A stretch of DNA of 14,575 nucleotides from Dehalococcoidales bacterium (lineage in GTDB: Bacteria > Chloroflexota > Dehalococcoidia > Dehalococcoidales > UBA5760): NCBI GenBank assembly GCA_016931015.1, contig JAFGFP010000025.1, positions 1 through 14,575 of the forward strand, written 5' to 3'. Position 1 is the first letter of the stretch. The number at the start of each line of letters is the position of its first letter. The notes under the pieces were generated by a model, which saw nothing but the letters and a program-made list of their open reading frames with translations, did no database searches and had not been told where the DNA came from. Positions 7,626 through 13,685 of the stretch are shown here, in pieces. The translations under genes were made by a program, and so were the position numbers.

Positions 7626-8870
7626 ATGCTATACAAAATCTCCCTGGGAACTTCTGATATTAACAAATACCGCCTGATACAGAGCCGGGAGCTTATCGAC
7701 GAGGTGGTCAGCCTGGGGAAAGACCTCAAGGGGCTGCGCCTGTGTCACATCAACTCCACGCCCTTCGGGGGCGGGGTCGCCGAACTACTGGTCTCCTACA
7801 TCCCGCTGCTGCGCGTCCTGGGTATCGAAGCCGACTGGCAGGTGATACGCGGCGACCGCCACTTCTTCACCATCACCAAGGGGCTGCATAACGCCCTCCA
7901 GGGAGCGCCGCTCGAAGAGATTAAAAAGCAGAGCGTGAGAAGAAGGTACCTCTCCAACAACCTGAGTAATGCCCGCGAGCTCGATCCCAACTACGATGTC
8001 TTTATCGTTAACGACCCCCAGCCGGCGGCCCTGCGCCACTACTCGCCGGAGAGCAAGGCTAAGTGGATATGGCGCTGCCACGTAGACAGCTCCCAGCCGG
8101 ACGCCACGGTGTGGAACTTCCTGCGCCCTTACATTCAGGAGTACGACGCCGCCGTCTTCACCACCAAGAAGTTCGTGCCCAAGAACTTGCGCCTCGGCAA
8201 AATAACCACCATGACCCCGGCCATCTGCGCCTTCAGTTCCAAGAACATGTTCATCAAGAAGTACGTCTGCCGGGAAATGCTGGAGAACCTCGGCTTCGAC
8301 CATAACCGCTTCCTGGTTACCCAGGTATCCCGCTTCGACCGCTGGAAAGACCCCTTCGGCACCATCTCTGCCTACCGCCTGGCCAAAAAGGAGATACCGG
8401 GCCTGCAACTGGCCATGATTGGCAGCTTCGCCCAGGACGATCCGGAAGGCTGGGACATGTACGCCGACATCCAGGCCGAAGCCAATAAAGACGACGACAT
8501 GTTCATCTACTCCAACCTCACCGGCATCGGCAACATGGAGGTTAACGCCTTTCAACGGGCCAGCGACGTGATTATTCAGAAGTCAATCAGGGAGGGGTTC
8601 GGGCTGGTAGTCGCCGAAGCCCTGTGGAAGGAGACGCCGGTAATCGCCGGTAACGCCGGCGGTATCCCACTCCAGATGACCGGTAATCTCAGTAACTACC
8701 TGGTGAACAGCGTCGAGGAGTGCGCCGAGAAGATAGTCCACCTGCTGCGCGACCCGGCCCTGTGCCAGCGCCTCGGCGAAGAAGGTAAGGAGATTGTTAC
8801 CCGCGAGTTCCTGATGCCCCGGCTGGTGCGAGACGAACTGAGACTGATAAAGAGCCTGGTGAATAAATAA
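7626..8870 (+). CDS. treT: GT4 glycosyltransferase, trehalose synthase TreT-like
   Basis: Retaining GT-B glycosyltransferase of family GT4. Members of the TreT group make trehalose from a nucleotide-activated glucose and free glucose, reversibly. The 414 residues show the TreT-type N-terminal domain: the glycine-rich TPFGGGVAELL loop, then FFTITKGLHNALQG. FVNDPQPAAL-like and WRCHVD strands follow. The C-terminal domain has the GT4 donor-site residues R236 and K241 (RFDRWKDP) and the E-x7-E pair E323/E331 in REGFGLVVAEA. The ATG at 7626 is preceded by GGGG about eight bases upstream and GGAGG further off, a moderate site. It follows guaB3 by 52 bases without a visible promoter. The family assignment is strong. 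The exact acceptor is inferred, because trehalose phosphorylase-like members look similar. Confidence 0.82.
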   Translation: MLYKISLGTSDINKYRLIQSRELIDEVVSLGKDLKGLRLCHINSTPFGGGVAELLVSYIPLLRVLGIEADWQVIRGDRHFFTITKGLHNALQGAPLEEIKKQSVRRRYLSNNLSNARELDPNYDVFIVNDPQPAALRHYSPESKAKWIWRCHVDSSQPDATVWNFLRPYIQEYDAAVFTTKKFVPKNLRLGKITTMTPAICAFSSKNMFIKKYVCREMLENLGFDHNRFLVTQVSRFDRWKDPFGTISAYRLAKKEIPGLQLAMIGSFAQDDPEGWDMYADIQAEANKDDDMFIYSNLTGIGNMEVNAFQRASDVIIQKSIREGFGLVVAEALWKETPVIAGNAGGIPLQMTGNLSNYLVNSVEECAEKIVHLLRDPALCQRLGEEGKEIVTREFLMPRLVRDELRLIKSLVNK

Positions 8871-8911
8871 CCGGCTCTTAACCCCCCGGCTAAGACGGAC
8901 ACCGGTAACCG

Positions 8912-9679
8912 CTAGGGCAGCTCTTCTTCTTCGTCCTCTTCCGGGACCGATTCCTCGCTGATTTTAGGGAGCAACACCCCCACCCCACCCCGCCGCGTGC
9001 GGGAGGGAAAGATAAGCTTATCAACCGCCGCCCGGAGCTTTCCCAACCCCTCACCAGCCATCTCCAGGACGACCCCGTCCACTCCGGCCTGCCAAAGCCG
9101 GCTGAGCTCAGCAGCGGTTACCCCCGGCGGCACCGTCGCCAGCAGGGGTTTAGTCAGTAGCTGGCTAATACGCTGAAAGAGCATAAGGTTTTGCCAAGTA
9201 AGCGATAAGCCGTCTTCGCCCTTAGTCGAAACGAGCACGCCGTCCACGGGTAGCTCGCTAACCGCCCTCAATAGCCCCCCGTCCAGCGTCGCCTCAAGCT
9301 CCAGTATCTTACCCGCTTTGGTATCCTCCAGGGCCCCCAGCGGCGTCTTCGCTGGAAAGACGATGAAATCACCGCCCGAGTCTTTTCCCGGCTGCCCCTT
9401 ACGCCGGGGAGAACTTTTCAGCCAGCCGCCCCAAGGGATAGCGGGCACCGCAGACGCACACTGCCTAAGGGCCTTAGCATCGCCCACCGACCCGGAAATA
9501 CTCAGTAAGCCGGCATCAGCCCCGGCCGTTAGCTCGGCCAGATTGCCTGCGGTAGCTTTAGCCAGGCTGGCAACGAGCAGTATCTTCGGCTCCGGAGAAG
9601 CCGCCTTGCCTCGCCCGAAGCCCATCGGCTGAGCCACCGCCCCCGAAGCCTGTTTCAGTCTGCCTATAAATTTACTCAC
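8912..9679 (-). CDS. Conserved-looking protein of unknown function, TIM-barrel-like
   Basis: I do not recognise this 255-residue protein. It has a basic N-terminus (about 1-30) with no signal peptide. Alternating strand/helix segments follow (KILLVASLAKA at 32-42, DGVLVSTKGEDG, PLLATVPPG, AGVDGVVLEM). Their small-residue turns and repeated G-[AV]-D-[GA] strand ends resemble a flavin- or phosphate-binding TIM barrel. The tail is very acidic (EEDEEEELP). Residues ~82-105 hold a lysine- and glycine-rich loop (SSPRRKGQPGKDSGG). The start is GTG with GGGGGTAAG just upstream and a matching promoter at 9706-9734. It is monocistronic, convergent with treT and divergent from xerC. No catalytic motif is clear enough to propose a reaction. 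Confidence 0.75.
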   Translation of the reverse strand: MSKFIGRLKQASGAVAQPMGFGRGKAASPEPKILLVASLAKATAGNLAELTAGADAGLLSISGSVGDAKALRQCASAVPAIPWGGWLKSSPRRKGQPGKDSGGDFIVFPAKTPLGALEDTKAGKILELEATLDGGLLRAVSELPVDGVLVSTKGEDGLSLTWQNLMLFQRISQLLTKPLLATVPPGVTAAELSRLWQAGVDGVVLEMAGEGLGKLRAAVDKLIFPSRTRRGGVGVLLPKISEESVPEEDEEEELP

Positions 9680-9705
9680 GTCTTACCCCCTATAGCTAAG
9701 AGAAA

Positions 9706-9734
9706 ATTATAGATAAATCCGCCGGGAAATGCAA
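9706..9734 (-). promoter_or_regulatory. Promoter of the 255-residue unknown gene
   Basis: Minus strand: TTGCAT (9734-9729), 17-base spacer, perfect TATAAT (9711-9706). The predicted start is about 20 bases before the GTG at 9679, with the GGGGGTAAG ribosome site in between. Confidence 0.55.
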
Positions 9735-9739
9735 AGAAG

Positions 9740-9763
9740 CCCCGGCTTTAACCGGCTCCGGGG
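9740..9763 (+). terminator. GC hairpin with T-rich flank in divergent region
   Basis: CCCCGG (9740-9745) and CCGGGG (9758-9763) form a 6-bp stem around a 12-base loop, followed on the plus strand by ACTATTATTTTGC. It looks like a rho-independent terminator, but no plus-strand gene ends here. It may block readthrough from treT into xerC or be part of a regulatory site. Confidence 0.35.
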
Positions 9764-9782
9764 ACTATTATTTTGCATTATG

Positions 9783-9804
9783 TTATGTTAGAATACTTAT
9801 GTTA
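9783..9804 (+). repeat. TTATGTTA direct repeat upstream of xerC
   Basis: Two exact copies of TTATGTTA (9783-9790 and 9797-9804) are separated by six bases, giving a 14-base period, and a partial copy (CATTATG) precedes them. The core matches the conserved XerD-side arm of bacterial dif sites (TTATGTTAAAT in E. coli). The likely xerC -10 element lies inside the repeat. Confidence 0.6.
9789..9794 (+). promoter_or_regulatory. Candidate -10 element of xerC operon
   Basis: TAGAAT matches TATAAT at five of six bases. No good -35 hexamer lies 16-18 bases upstream. A transcript starting near 9801 would leave out the ATG at 9799 and give a leader of about 37 bases for the ATG at 9838. Confidence 0.4.
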
Positions 9805-9837
9805 ATAAGGAACTCCGGTTCCACTAAGGACAGGAAG

Positions 9838-10743
9838 ATGAAAGCGGCAATTGAGGGCTTCCTTAACTATCTCACCGTAGAGAAGGGCTTTTCCCAGAAC
9901 ACGGTGGCTGCCTACCGTAACGACCTCTCCCAACTGGCCAGCTTCGCCGCCGAGGCGGCCGCCAAGCGGGGCGCTATCCCCTCCTGGGCGGGCTTGAGCC
10001 GGCAGGGAGTGTTAGGCTATCTCCTCAACCTCAAGGAGCGGAACTACGCCGCAACCACCATGGCCCGCAAGGTGGCGGCCATGCGCTCGTTCTTGGAATT
10101 TATGAAGAGCGAAGGCAATATTAAAGAAAACCCGGCCCGGGATATCGCCTCCCCCAAGGTGGGGCGGGCGCTACCCAAACCCATCTCCATCACCCAGGTC
10201 CGCCGCCTGCTCGACGAGCCGGCAAAACAGGCCCGGCCGGAGGCGAAGAGGGATACCGCCATCCTGCACATGCTCTATGCCAGCGGCATGCGGGTAAGCG
10301 AGCTTACCTCGCTAAACGTTAACGATGTCGAACTGAAGGAAGGCTTCGTGCGCTGCTTCGGCAAGGGGCACAAAGAGCGGATTATCCCGATTGCGCCCCG
10401 GGCCGTTCAAGCGGTAACCGAGTACCTTAGGGAGGTTCGCTCGCGCCTGGTGGCCAACCGGGAGGAAGCCGCCCTGTTCCTTAACGCCCGGGGAGAACGC
10501 CTGACCAGACAGGGGCTGTGGCAGATACTTAAGGAGTACGCCAAGGCAGTCGAGCTGGCCGGGATTACCCCGCACACCTTAAGACACAGCTTTGCCACCC
10601 ACATGCTGAGCGGCGGCGCCGACCTAAGGTCGGTTCAGGAGCTACTAGGGCACGCTAATATCTCGACGACGCAGGTCTACACCCACCTTACCAGCGACCA
10701 CATCCGCCGCACCTACGAGCAATCTCACCCCAGAGCCAAGTAA
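9838..10743 (+). CDS. xerC: Tyrosine recombinase XerC
   Basis: Site-specific tyrosine recombinase that resolves chromosome dimers at dif sites. The 301 residues have an N-terminal SAM-like core-binding domain (about 1-85) and a C-terminal catalytic domain. All six catalytic residues are visible: R152, K176 in FGKGHKER, H246 and R249 in HTLRH, H272 in LLGHANIS, and nucleophile Y281. The RHSFATHML, LLGHANISTTQVYTHL and terminal HPRAK resemble XerC more than XerD. I chose the ATG at 9838 because AAGGA lies seven bases upstream and the protein then has normal family length. An in-frame ATG at 9799 has no ribosome site and sits on the probable transcription start. It is followed 13 bases later by a small membrane protein and then pcm on the same strand. 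Whether a second Xer protein exists is not visible. Confidence 0.93.
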   Translation: MKAAIEGFLNYLTVEKGFSQNTVAAYRNDLSQLASFAAEAAAKRGAIPSWAGLSRQGVLGYLLNLKERNYAATTMARKVAAMRSFLEFMKSEGNIKENPARDIASPKVGRALPKPISITQVRRLLDEPAKQARPEAKRDTAILHMLYASGMRVSELTSLNVNDVELKEGFVRCFGKGHKERIIPIAPRAVQAVTEYLREVRSRLVANREEAALFLNARGERLTRQGLWQILKEYAKAVELAGITPHTLRHSFATHMLSGGADLRSVQELLGHANISTTQVYTHLTSDHIRRTYEQSHPRAK

Positions 10744-10756
10744 ACGGAGGTTTTAG

Positions 10757-11044
10757 ATGTCCAGTAAATCACGGCGCAAGCGGGGAAAGCACTCATTCCA
10801 GACTAAGAAGAGAAAAGATAGGCTGACACCTACGGCGATGGCTACCGAAGCGCCGGCAACCGCTCAGACCTATACGTCGGATACGCCTCCCCCAGCCAGT
10901 ACCCCGCCGGTGAGCGCCCCGGCATCGAAGGCAGCGCCCGCAGCCTCCGGATACCCGTATGTTACCGGCGAGCTTAAGAGGATTGGCATCATCGCCGCTA
11001 TCATGCTGGCGGTGCTCGTTACCCTCTCCCAGGTGCTACCCTGA
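10757..11044 (+). CDS. Small tail-anchored membrane protein, unknown
   Basis: A 95-residue protein I cannot name. It has three parts: a very basic N-terminus (SRRKRGKHSFQTKKRK, about 4-19), a Pro/Ala/Ser/Thr-rich linker (about 25-65), and a single hydrophobic helix at the extreme C-terminus (about 76-95). This suits a tail-anchored protein with its basic head in the cytoplasm, able to contact nucleic acid or acidic lipids. GGAGG sits six bases before the ATG, and the gene begins 13 bases after xerC, so it is clearly co-transcribed. pcm follows after 25 bases. The composition gives no catalytic hint. It is supported by its ribosome site, tight spacing and coherent architecture. Confidence 0.75.
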   Translation: MSSKSRRKRGKHSFQTKKRKDRLTPTAMATEAPATAQTYTSDTPPPASTPPVSAPASKAAPAASGYPYVTGELKRIGIIAAIMLAVLVTLSQVLP

Positions 11045-11069
11045 GCTGTCCTGAGAGCGAGCAGGCACC

Positions 11070-11708
11070 ATGGACTTTGCATCAGCAAGAGCCCGGTTAG
11101 TCGAGCAGCTCAGCCTTGAAATCAAGGATAAGCGAGTCCTGGCCGCCATGGCCCGCGTGCCCCGAGAGCGTTTCGTACCCCCCGACGAGCAACACCTGGC
11201 CTACGAAGATATGCCGCTTCCCATCGGCCTGGAGCAGACCATCTCACAGCCCCTGATTATCGCCATGATGACCGAAGCCCTGGAGCTTAAAGGCGAGGAA
11301 AAGGTGCTCGAGGTCGGCACCGGCAGCGGCTACCAGGCGGCCATCCTGGCGGAGCTGGCCCGCCTGGTGGTGACCACGGAGCGCTTCCCGGATCTGGCGG
11401 AGAGGGCCGGGAAGGCCCTGGACAGCCTGGGCTACACCAACGTCGAGATTCACCCGGCCGAGGAAACCCTGGGCTATTGGCCCGGGGCCCCCTACGATGC
11501 CATCATGGTAACCGCCGGCGCCCCCCAGGTACCCCCCGACCTGGTGGCGCAGCTAGCCATCGGGGGACGGATGGTAATCCCGGTGGGCTCCCGCCACGTA
11601 CAGGAGCTCTACAAGGTCACCAGAAGGCAGCGCAAGAACACCGTCCGCAGCCTGGGCGGCTGCCGCTTCGTGCCCCTGGTGGGTAAAGGCGCCTGGGAAG
11701 AAGCCTGA
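11070..11708 (+). CDS. pcm: Protein-L-isoaspartate O-methyltransferase
   Basis: SAM-dependent repair enzyme that methylates isoaspartyl residues formed by protein ageing so they can revert to aspartate. The 212 residues match the usual size. They show the PCMT signature DMPLPIGLEQTISQP (about 47-61), SAM motif I VLEVGTGSGYQ (79-89), the YDAIMVTAGAP strand, and the C-terminal GCRFVPLVGKGAW. The ATG has only a poor ribosome site (GAGCGAGCAGG), so it may rely on translation from the gene upstream, 25 bases away. It is the last gene of the xerC operon. With ftsH and msrB in the same window, it belongs to a protein-quality group, though not one operon. Confidence 0.94.
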   Translation: MDFASARARLVEQLSLEIKDKRVLAAMARVPRERFVPPDEQHLAYEDMPLPIGLEQTISQPLIIAMMTEALELKGEEKVLEVGTGSGYQAAILAELARLVVTTERFPDLAERAGKALDSLGYTNVEIHPAEETLGYWPGAPYDAIMVTAGAPQVPPDLVAQLAIGGRMVIPVGSRHVQELYKVTRRQRKNTVRSLGGCRFVPLVGKGAWEEA

Positions 11709-11773
11709 GAAGTGTCCCGACTAAGACTAAGAAAGACGCCCACCAGCTCTCGCGCCGGTAAAACAGGGGCGCA

Positions 11774-11802
11774 TTTACAAAGCGCGGCAATTATTATATG
11801 CT
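11774..11802 (+). promoter_or_regulatory. Promoter of DUF350/transglutaminase pair
   Basis: TTTACA (11774-11779), 17-base spacer and TATGCT (11797-11802). The -35 lies inside an imperfect palindrome (11771-11787, GCGC arms with inner TT/AA) that could be an operator. The leader then carries a strong AAAGGAGGG ribosome site (11832-11840). The rest of the 11709-11845 gap shows no terminator that I can defend. Confidence 0.5.
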
Positions 11803-11845
11803 AGGCTTGGAGCTTAAGCCCGTATCTAATTAAAGGAGGGTATCC

Positions 11846-12331
11846 ATGCCTGAGATAGGCCTAGCCACCCCTTACTGGCTCATCGTCCTCATGTGGGTTG
11901 CCAGAATCACGGTACTGGTCGCTATCTGCACCCTTCTGGCCTGGCTCGGAATCAGGGCCCTCGATGCTATGACCCCCGACATCAAGGAGCGTGAGCGCAT
12001 CGGGGAGAGCCCGCTGGCCACCGGCCTCTTCATCGCCGGCTTCTTCATCCTGGTGGGGCTGGTTATCCACGGGGCGGCCACCGCCTACACCGCCGTCGGC
12101 ACCTCCGCGGTTAGCTTTATCTTCGACTTCAGAACCTGGGGACTGGTCGCCATCAGCTTTGCCATCAGCCTCCTCATCGGTATCGCCATACTGAAAATCG
12201 TAGACAAGCTGACCCCCAAGATACCGTTCCTGAGCATAAACAAAGACCCCAAGGCAATCGGCATTTACGTCTTCGGCTACCTCGTCTTCTTCGGGCTAAT
12301 ACTGCACGCCGCCCTGACCACGCCGCTATGA
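11846..12331 (+). CDS. DUF350-like four-helix membrane protein
   Basis: A 161-residue integral membrane protein with four predicted helices (about 10-36, 57-81, 98-119, 136-157). It is an internal duplication: LDAMTPDI (39-46) and VDKLTPKI (119-126) are exactly 80 residues apart. The helix-start segments SPLATGLFIAGF and DPKAIGIYVFGY also align, as do VIHGA and ILHAA. Two two-helix repeats with a conserved loop before the second helix is the pattern I associate with DUF350, whose biochemical role is unknown. A strong ribosome site precedes the ATG. Its stop overlaps the next start (ATGA at 12328-12331), so the two proteins are translationally coupled and probably work together at the membrane. 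The family call is from memory of the pattern, not a profile search. Confidence 0.8.
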   Translation: MPEIGLATPYWLIVLMWVARITVLVAICTLLAWLGIRALDAMTPDIKERERIGESPLATGLFIAGFFILVGLVIHGAATAYTAVGTSAVSFIFDFRTWGLVAISFAISLLIGIAILKIVDKLTPKIPFLSINKDPKAIGIYVFGYLVFFGLILHAALTTPL

Positions 12332-13164
12332 AGAAAAAGCTCGCCCTAGTTTTGACACTCCTGCTCCTGACCGGCCTGACCACCACCAGCGACGTCTGGG
12401 CAACGCCCTCGGACAGCTTTAACGAGGTGGACGGTGAGGTCTTCGACGACTGGGGTATCTACCGCACCAAGTCCTTCGGGGAGGACGGCTTCTACCAGCT
12501 GTCCGAGACCGGCTTCCGCCCGGTTATCGCCTTCGAGAGCCTGGGGGAGGAAGCTGCTCTGGCTTATAAACTGGGGGAGGACTTCGCCGCCGAGTACCCC
12601 GACGAGGCCCTGCGGGCCGAGGCGATATTTAAATTTGTCCGGGACCGGGTGCGCTATACCCCCGATGTCGACCAGTTCGGCTACGAGGAGTTCGCCCTGA
12701 ACGCTGACGAGCTGGCGGCCACCCTCAGCCAGGACGGCGTCGGCTACGGAGACTGCGAGGACAGCGCCGTCCTTTTGGCGGTGATGTTCCGGGGGGCCGG
12801 GCTTCGCTCGGCGATAGCCGTCGGCGAGGGACACACCGCGTGCCTGGTCTACCTACCCGATTACGACAAGGCCAGCACCATCTTCAAGATGGACGGCGAG
12901 ACGGGCTGGATTTGGGCCGAAGCCACCGGCAGCAGTAATCCCCTGGGCTGGGTGCCCAAGGAGTTCATCAACGCCGAGGTCGCCGTCTACGAGATAGGCG
13001 AGGAACCGGTAGTCAGTCAGGAGCCGCCCCAGGCGCCCTCAACCGCCATCGCCCCGGGAAGCGGGGGCGGCGCGATAGCCCAACCCCCTCCCTTCCTGAT
13101 TGTGATGGGCTTCTTCTTACTTATTTCGCTCTTCCGGAGACGGCGGCGGAGCTACTCCCGCTAG
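12328..13164 (+). CDS. Exported transglutaminase-like protein with C-terminal anchor
   Basis: A 278-residue secreted protein. A signal peptide (KKK then a hydrophobic run to about residue 20, likely cleavage after VWA at 25) leads to a papain-like transglutaminase core. Putative catalytic residues are C143 in GYGDCEDSA and H169 in EGHTACLVY. The third position is E198 in WIWAEATG, where aspartate is more usual. A PLGWVP turn follows. The C-terminus has a Pro/Gly-rich spacer including GSGGG, a hydrophobic helix (about 256-269) and RRRRR, so the domain should sit outside the membrane on a tether. Members of this fold act as proteases, amidases or cross-linkers, and substrate cannot be told. It is coupled by ATGA to the DUF350-like gene, and its stop overlaps the convergent msrB stop. 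Fold confidence is high, function unknown. Confidence 0.85.
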   Translation: MKKKLALVLTLLLLTGLTTTSDVWATPSDSFNEVDGEVFDDWGIYRTKSFGEDGFYQLSETGFRPVIAFESLGEEAALAYKLGEDFAAEYPDEALRAEAIFKFVRDRVRYTPDVDQFGYEEFALNADELAATLSQDGVGYGDCEDSAVLLAVMFRGAGLRSAIAVGEGHTACLVYLPDYDKASTIFKMDGETGWIWAEATGSSNPLGWVPKEFINAEVAVYEIGEEPVVSQEPPQAPSTAIAPGSGGGAIAQPPPFLIVMGFFLLISLFRRRRRSYSR

Positions 13165-13583
13165 CGGCGCTTCCGAGAGGGATACTCATCCTCCCCGACG
13201 AACCTGAGCGCCAGGGAGTTAATACAGTAGCGCCGGCCGGTGGGCGGCGGGCCGTCGGGAAAGACGTGCCCCAGGTGAGCCTCGCAGCGGCGGCACTTAA
13301 CCTCGGTTCTCACCATGTCCCCGCTTATGTCCCGGGCCGTTTCGATACTCTCTTCCGAAATCGGCTCCCAAAAGCTGGGCCAGCCGGTGCCGGAGTCGAA
13401 CTTGGCCTCGGAGCTAAAGAGGTCGTTACCGCAGGCCACGCACTGGTACTTACCCCGCCCTTTATAGTCGTAGTACCGGCCGCTAAAGGGCGGCTCGGTA
13501 GCCCCCAGCCGGGTAACCCGGTACTGCTCCGGGGTAAGCAGCCGCCGCCACTCGGCATCGCTCTTGGTTATCTTCTCCGGCAT
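13161..13583 (-). CDS. msrB: Peptide-methionine (R)-S-oxide reductase MsrB
   Basis: Reduces the R epimer of methionine sulfoxide in oxidised proteins. The 140 residues form a complete single MsrB domain with zinc cysteines C48/C51 (CVAC) and C97/C100 (CRRC). It has the GTGWPSFW motif, GHVFPDGP, and nucleophile C120 in RYCINSLAL. There is no other cysteine, and the usual resolving position in SGCGWPSF is T66, so it should be a one-Cys enzyme regenerated directly by a reductant. The absence of a signal peptide points to the cytoplasm. The ATG follows GGAGGAGGTAAC, the best ribosome site in the window. No msrA is nearby. It has its own promoter and is divergent from the SbcC-like gene. Confidence 0.96.
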   Translation of the reverse strand: MPEKITKSDAEWRRLLTPEQYRVTRLGATEPPFSGRYYDYKGRGKYQCVACGNDLFSSEAKFDSGTGWPSFWEPISEESIETARDISGDMVRTEVKCRRCEAHLGHVFPDGPPPTGRRYCINSLALRFVGEDEYPSRKRR

Positions 13584-13616
13584 GTTACCTCCTCCCCGGA
13601 TTTTCGGGACGAGACC

Positions 13617-13645
13617 ACTTTAAGCAGGCGCGCCGCCTTTGTCAA
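13617..13645 (-). promoter_or_regulatory. Promoter of msrB
   Basis: Minus strand: perfect TTGACA (13645-13640), 17-base spacer, TAAAGT (13622-13617). The spacer contains the palindrome GGCGCGCC, a possible operator. A small CCCG/CGGG hairpin lies in the leader just before the ribosome site. Confidence 0.7.
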
Positions 13646-13670
13646 GAATCTCTTTTTAACCCCCTAATTA

Positions 13671-13679
13671 TGCTAAAAT
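13671..13679 (+). promoter_or_regulatory. Extended -10 of the SbcC-like gene
   Basis: TGCTAAAAT is an extended -10 (TGn plus TAAAAT) with only a weak T-rich -35 region near 13651-13656. It ends six bases before the GTG at 13686, so the predicted transcription start falls on the start codon. Confidence 0.55.
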
Positions 13680-13685
13680 AACTAC

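Noticed and set aside
7785..8555. A 256-codon open frame on the minus strand opposite treT
   Set aside because: The TreT-like frame carries the GT4 motifs. The antisense product is a low-information Val/Gly/Ala/Glu-rich sequence without a good start signal.
8871..8911. Terminator between treT and the convergent 255-residue gene
   Set aside because: Only a TCTTA/TAAGA stem and CCGG repeats are present, without a GC stem and T run.
9799..9837. N-terminal extension of XerC from the ATG at 9799
   Set aside because: No ribosome site; the probable transcript starts at or after this codon, and the 301-residue form has the normal family length.
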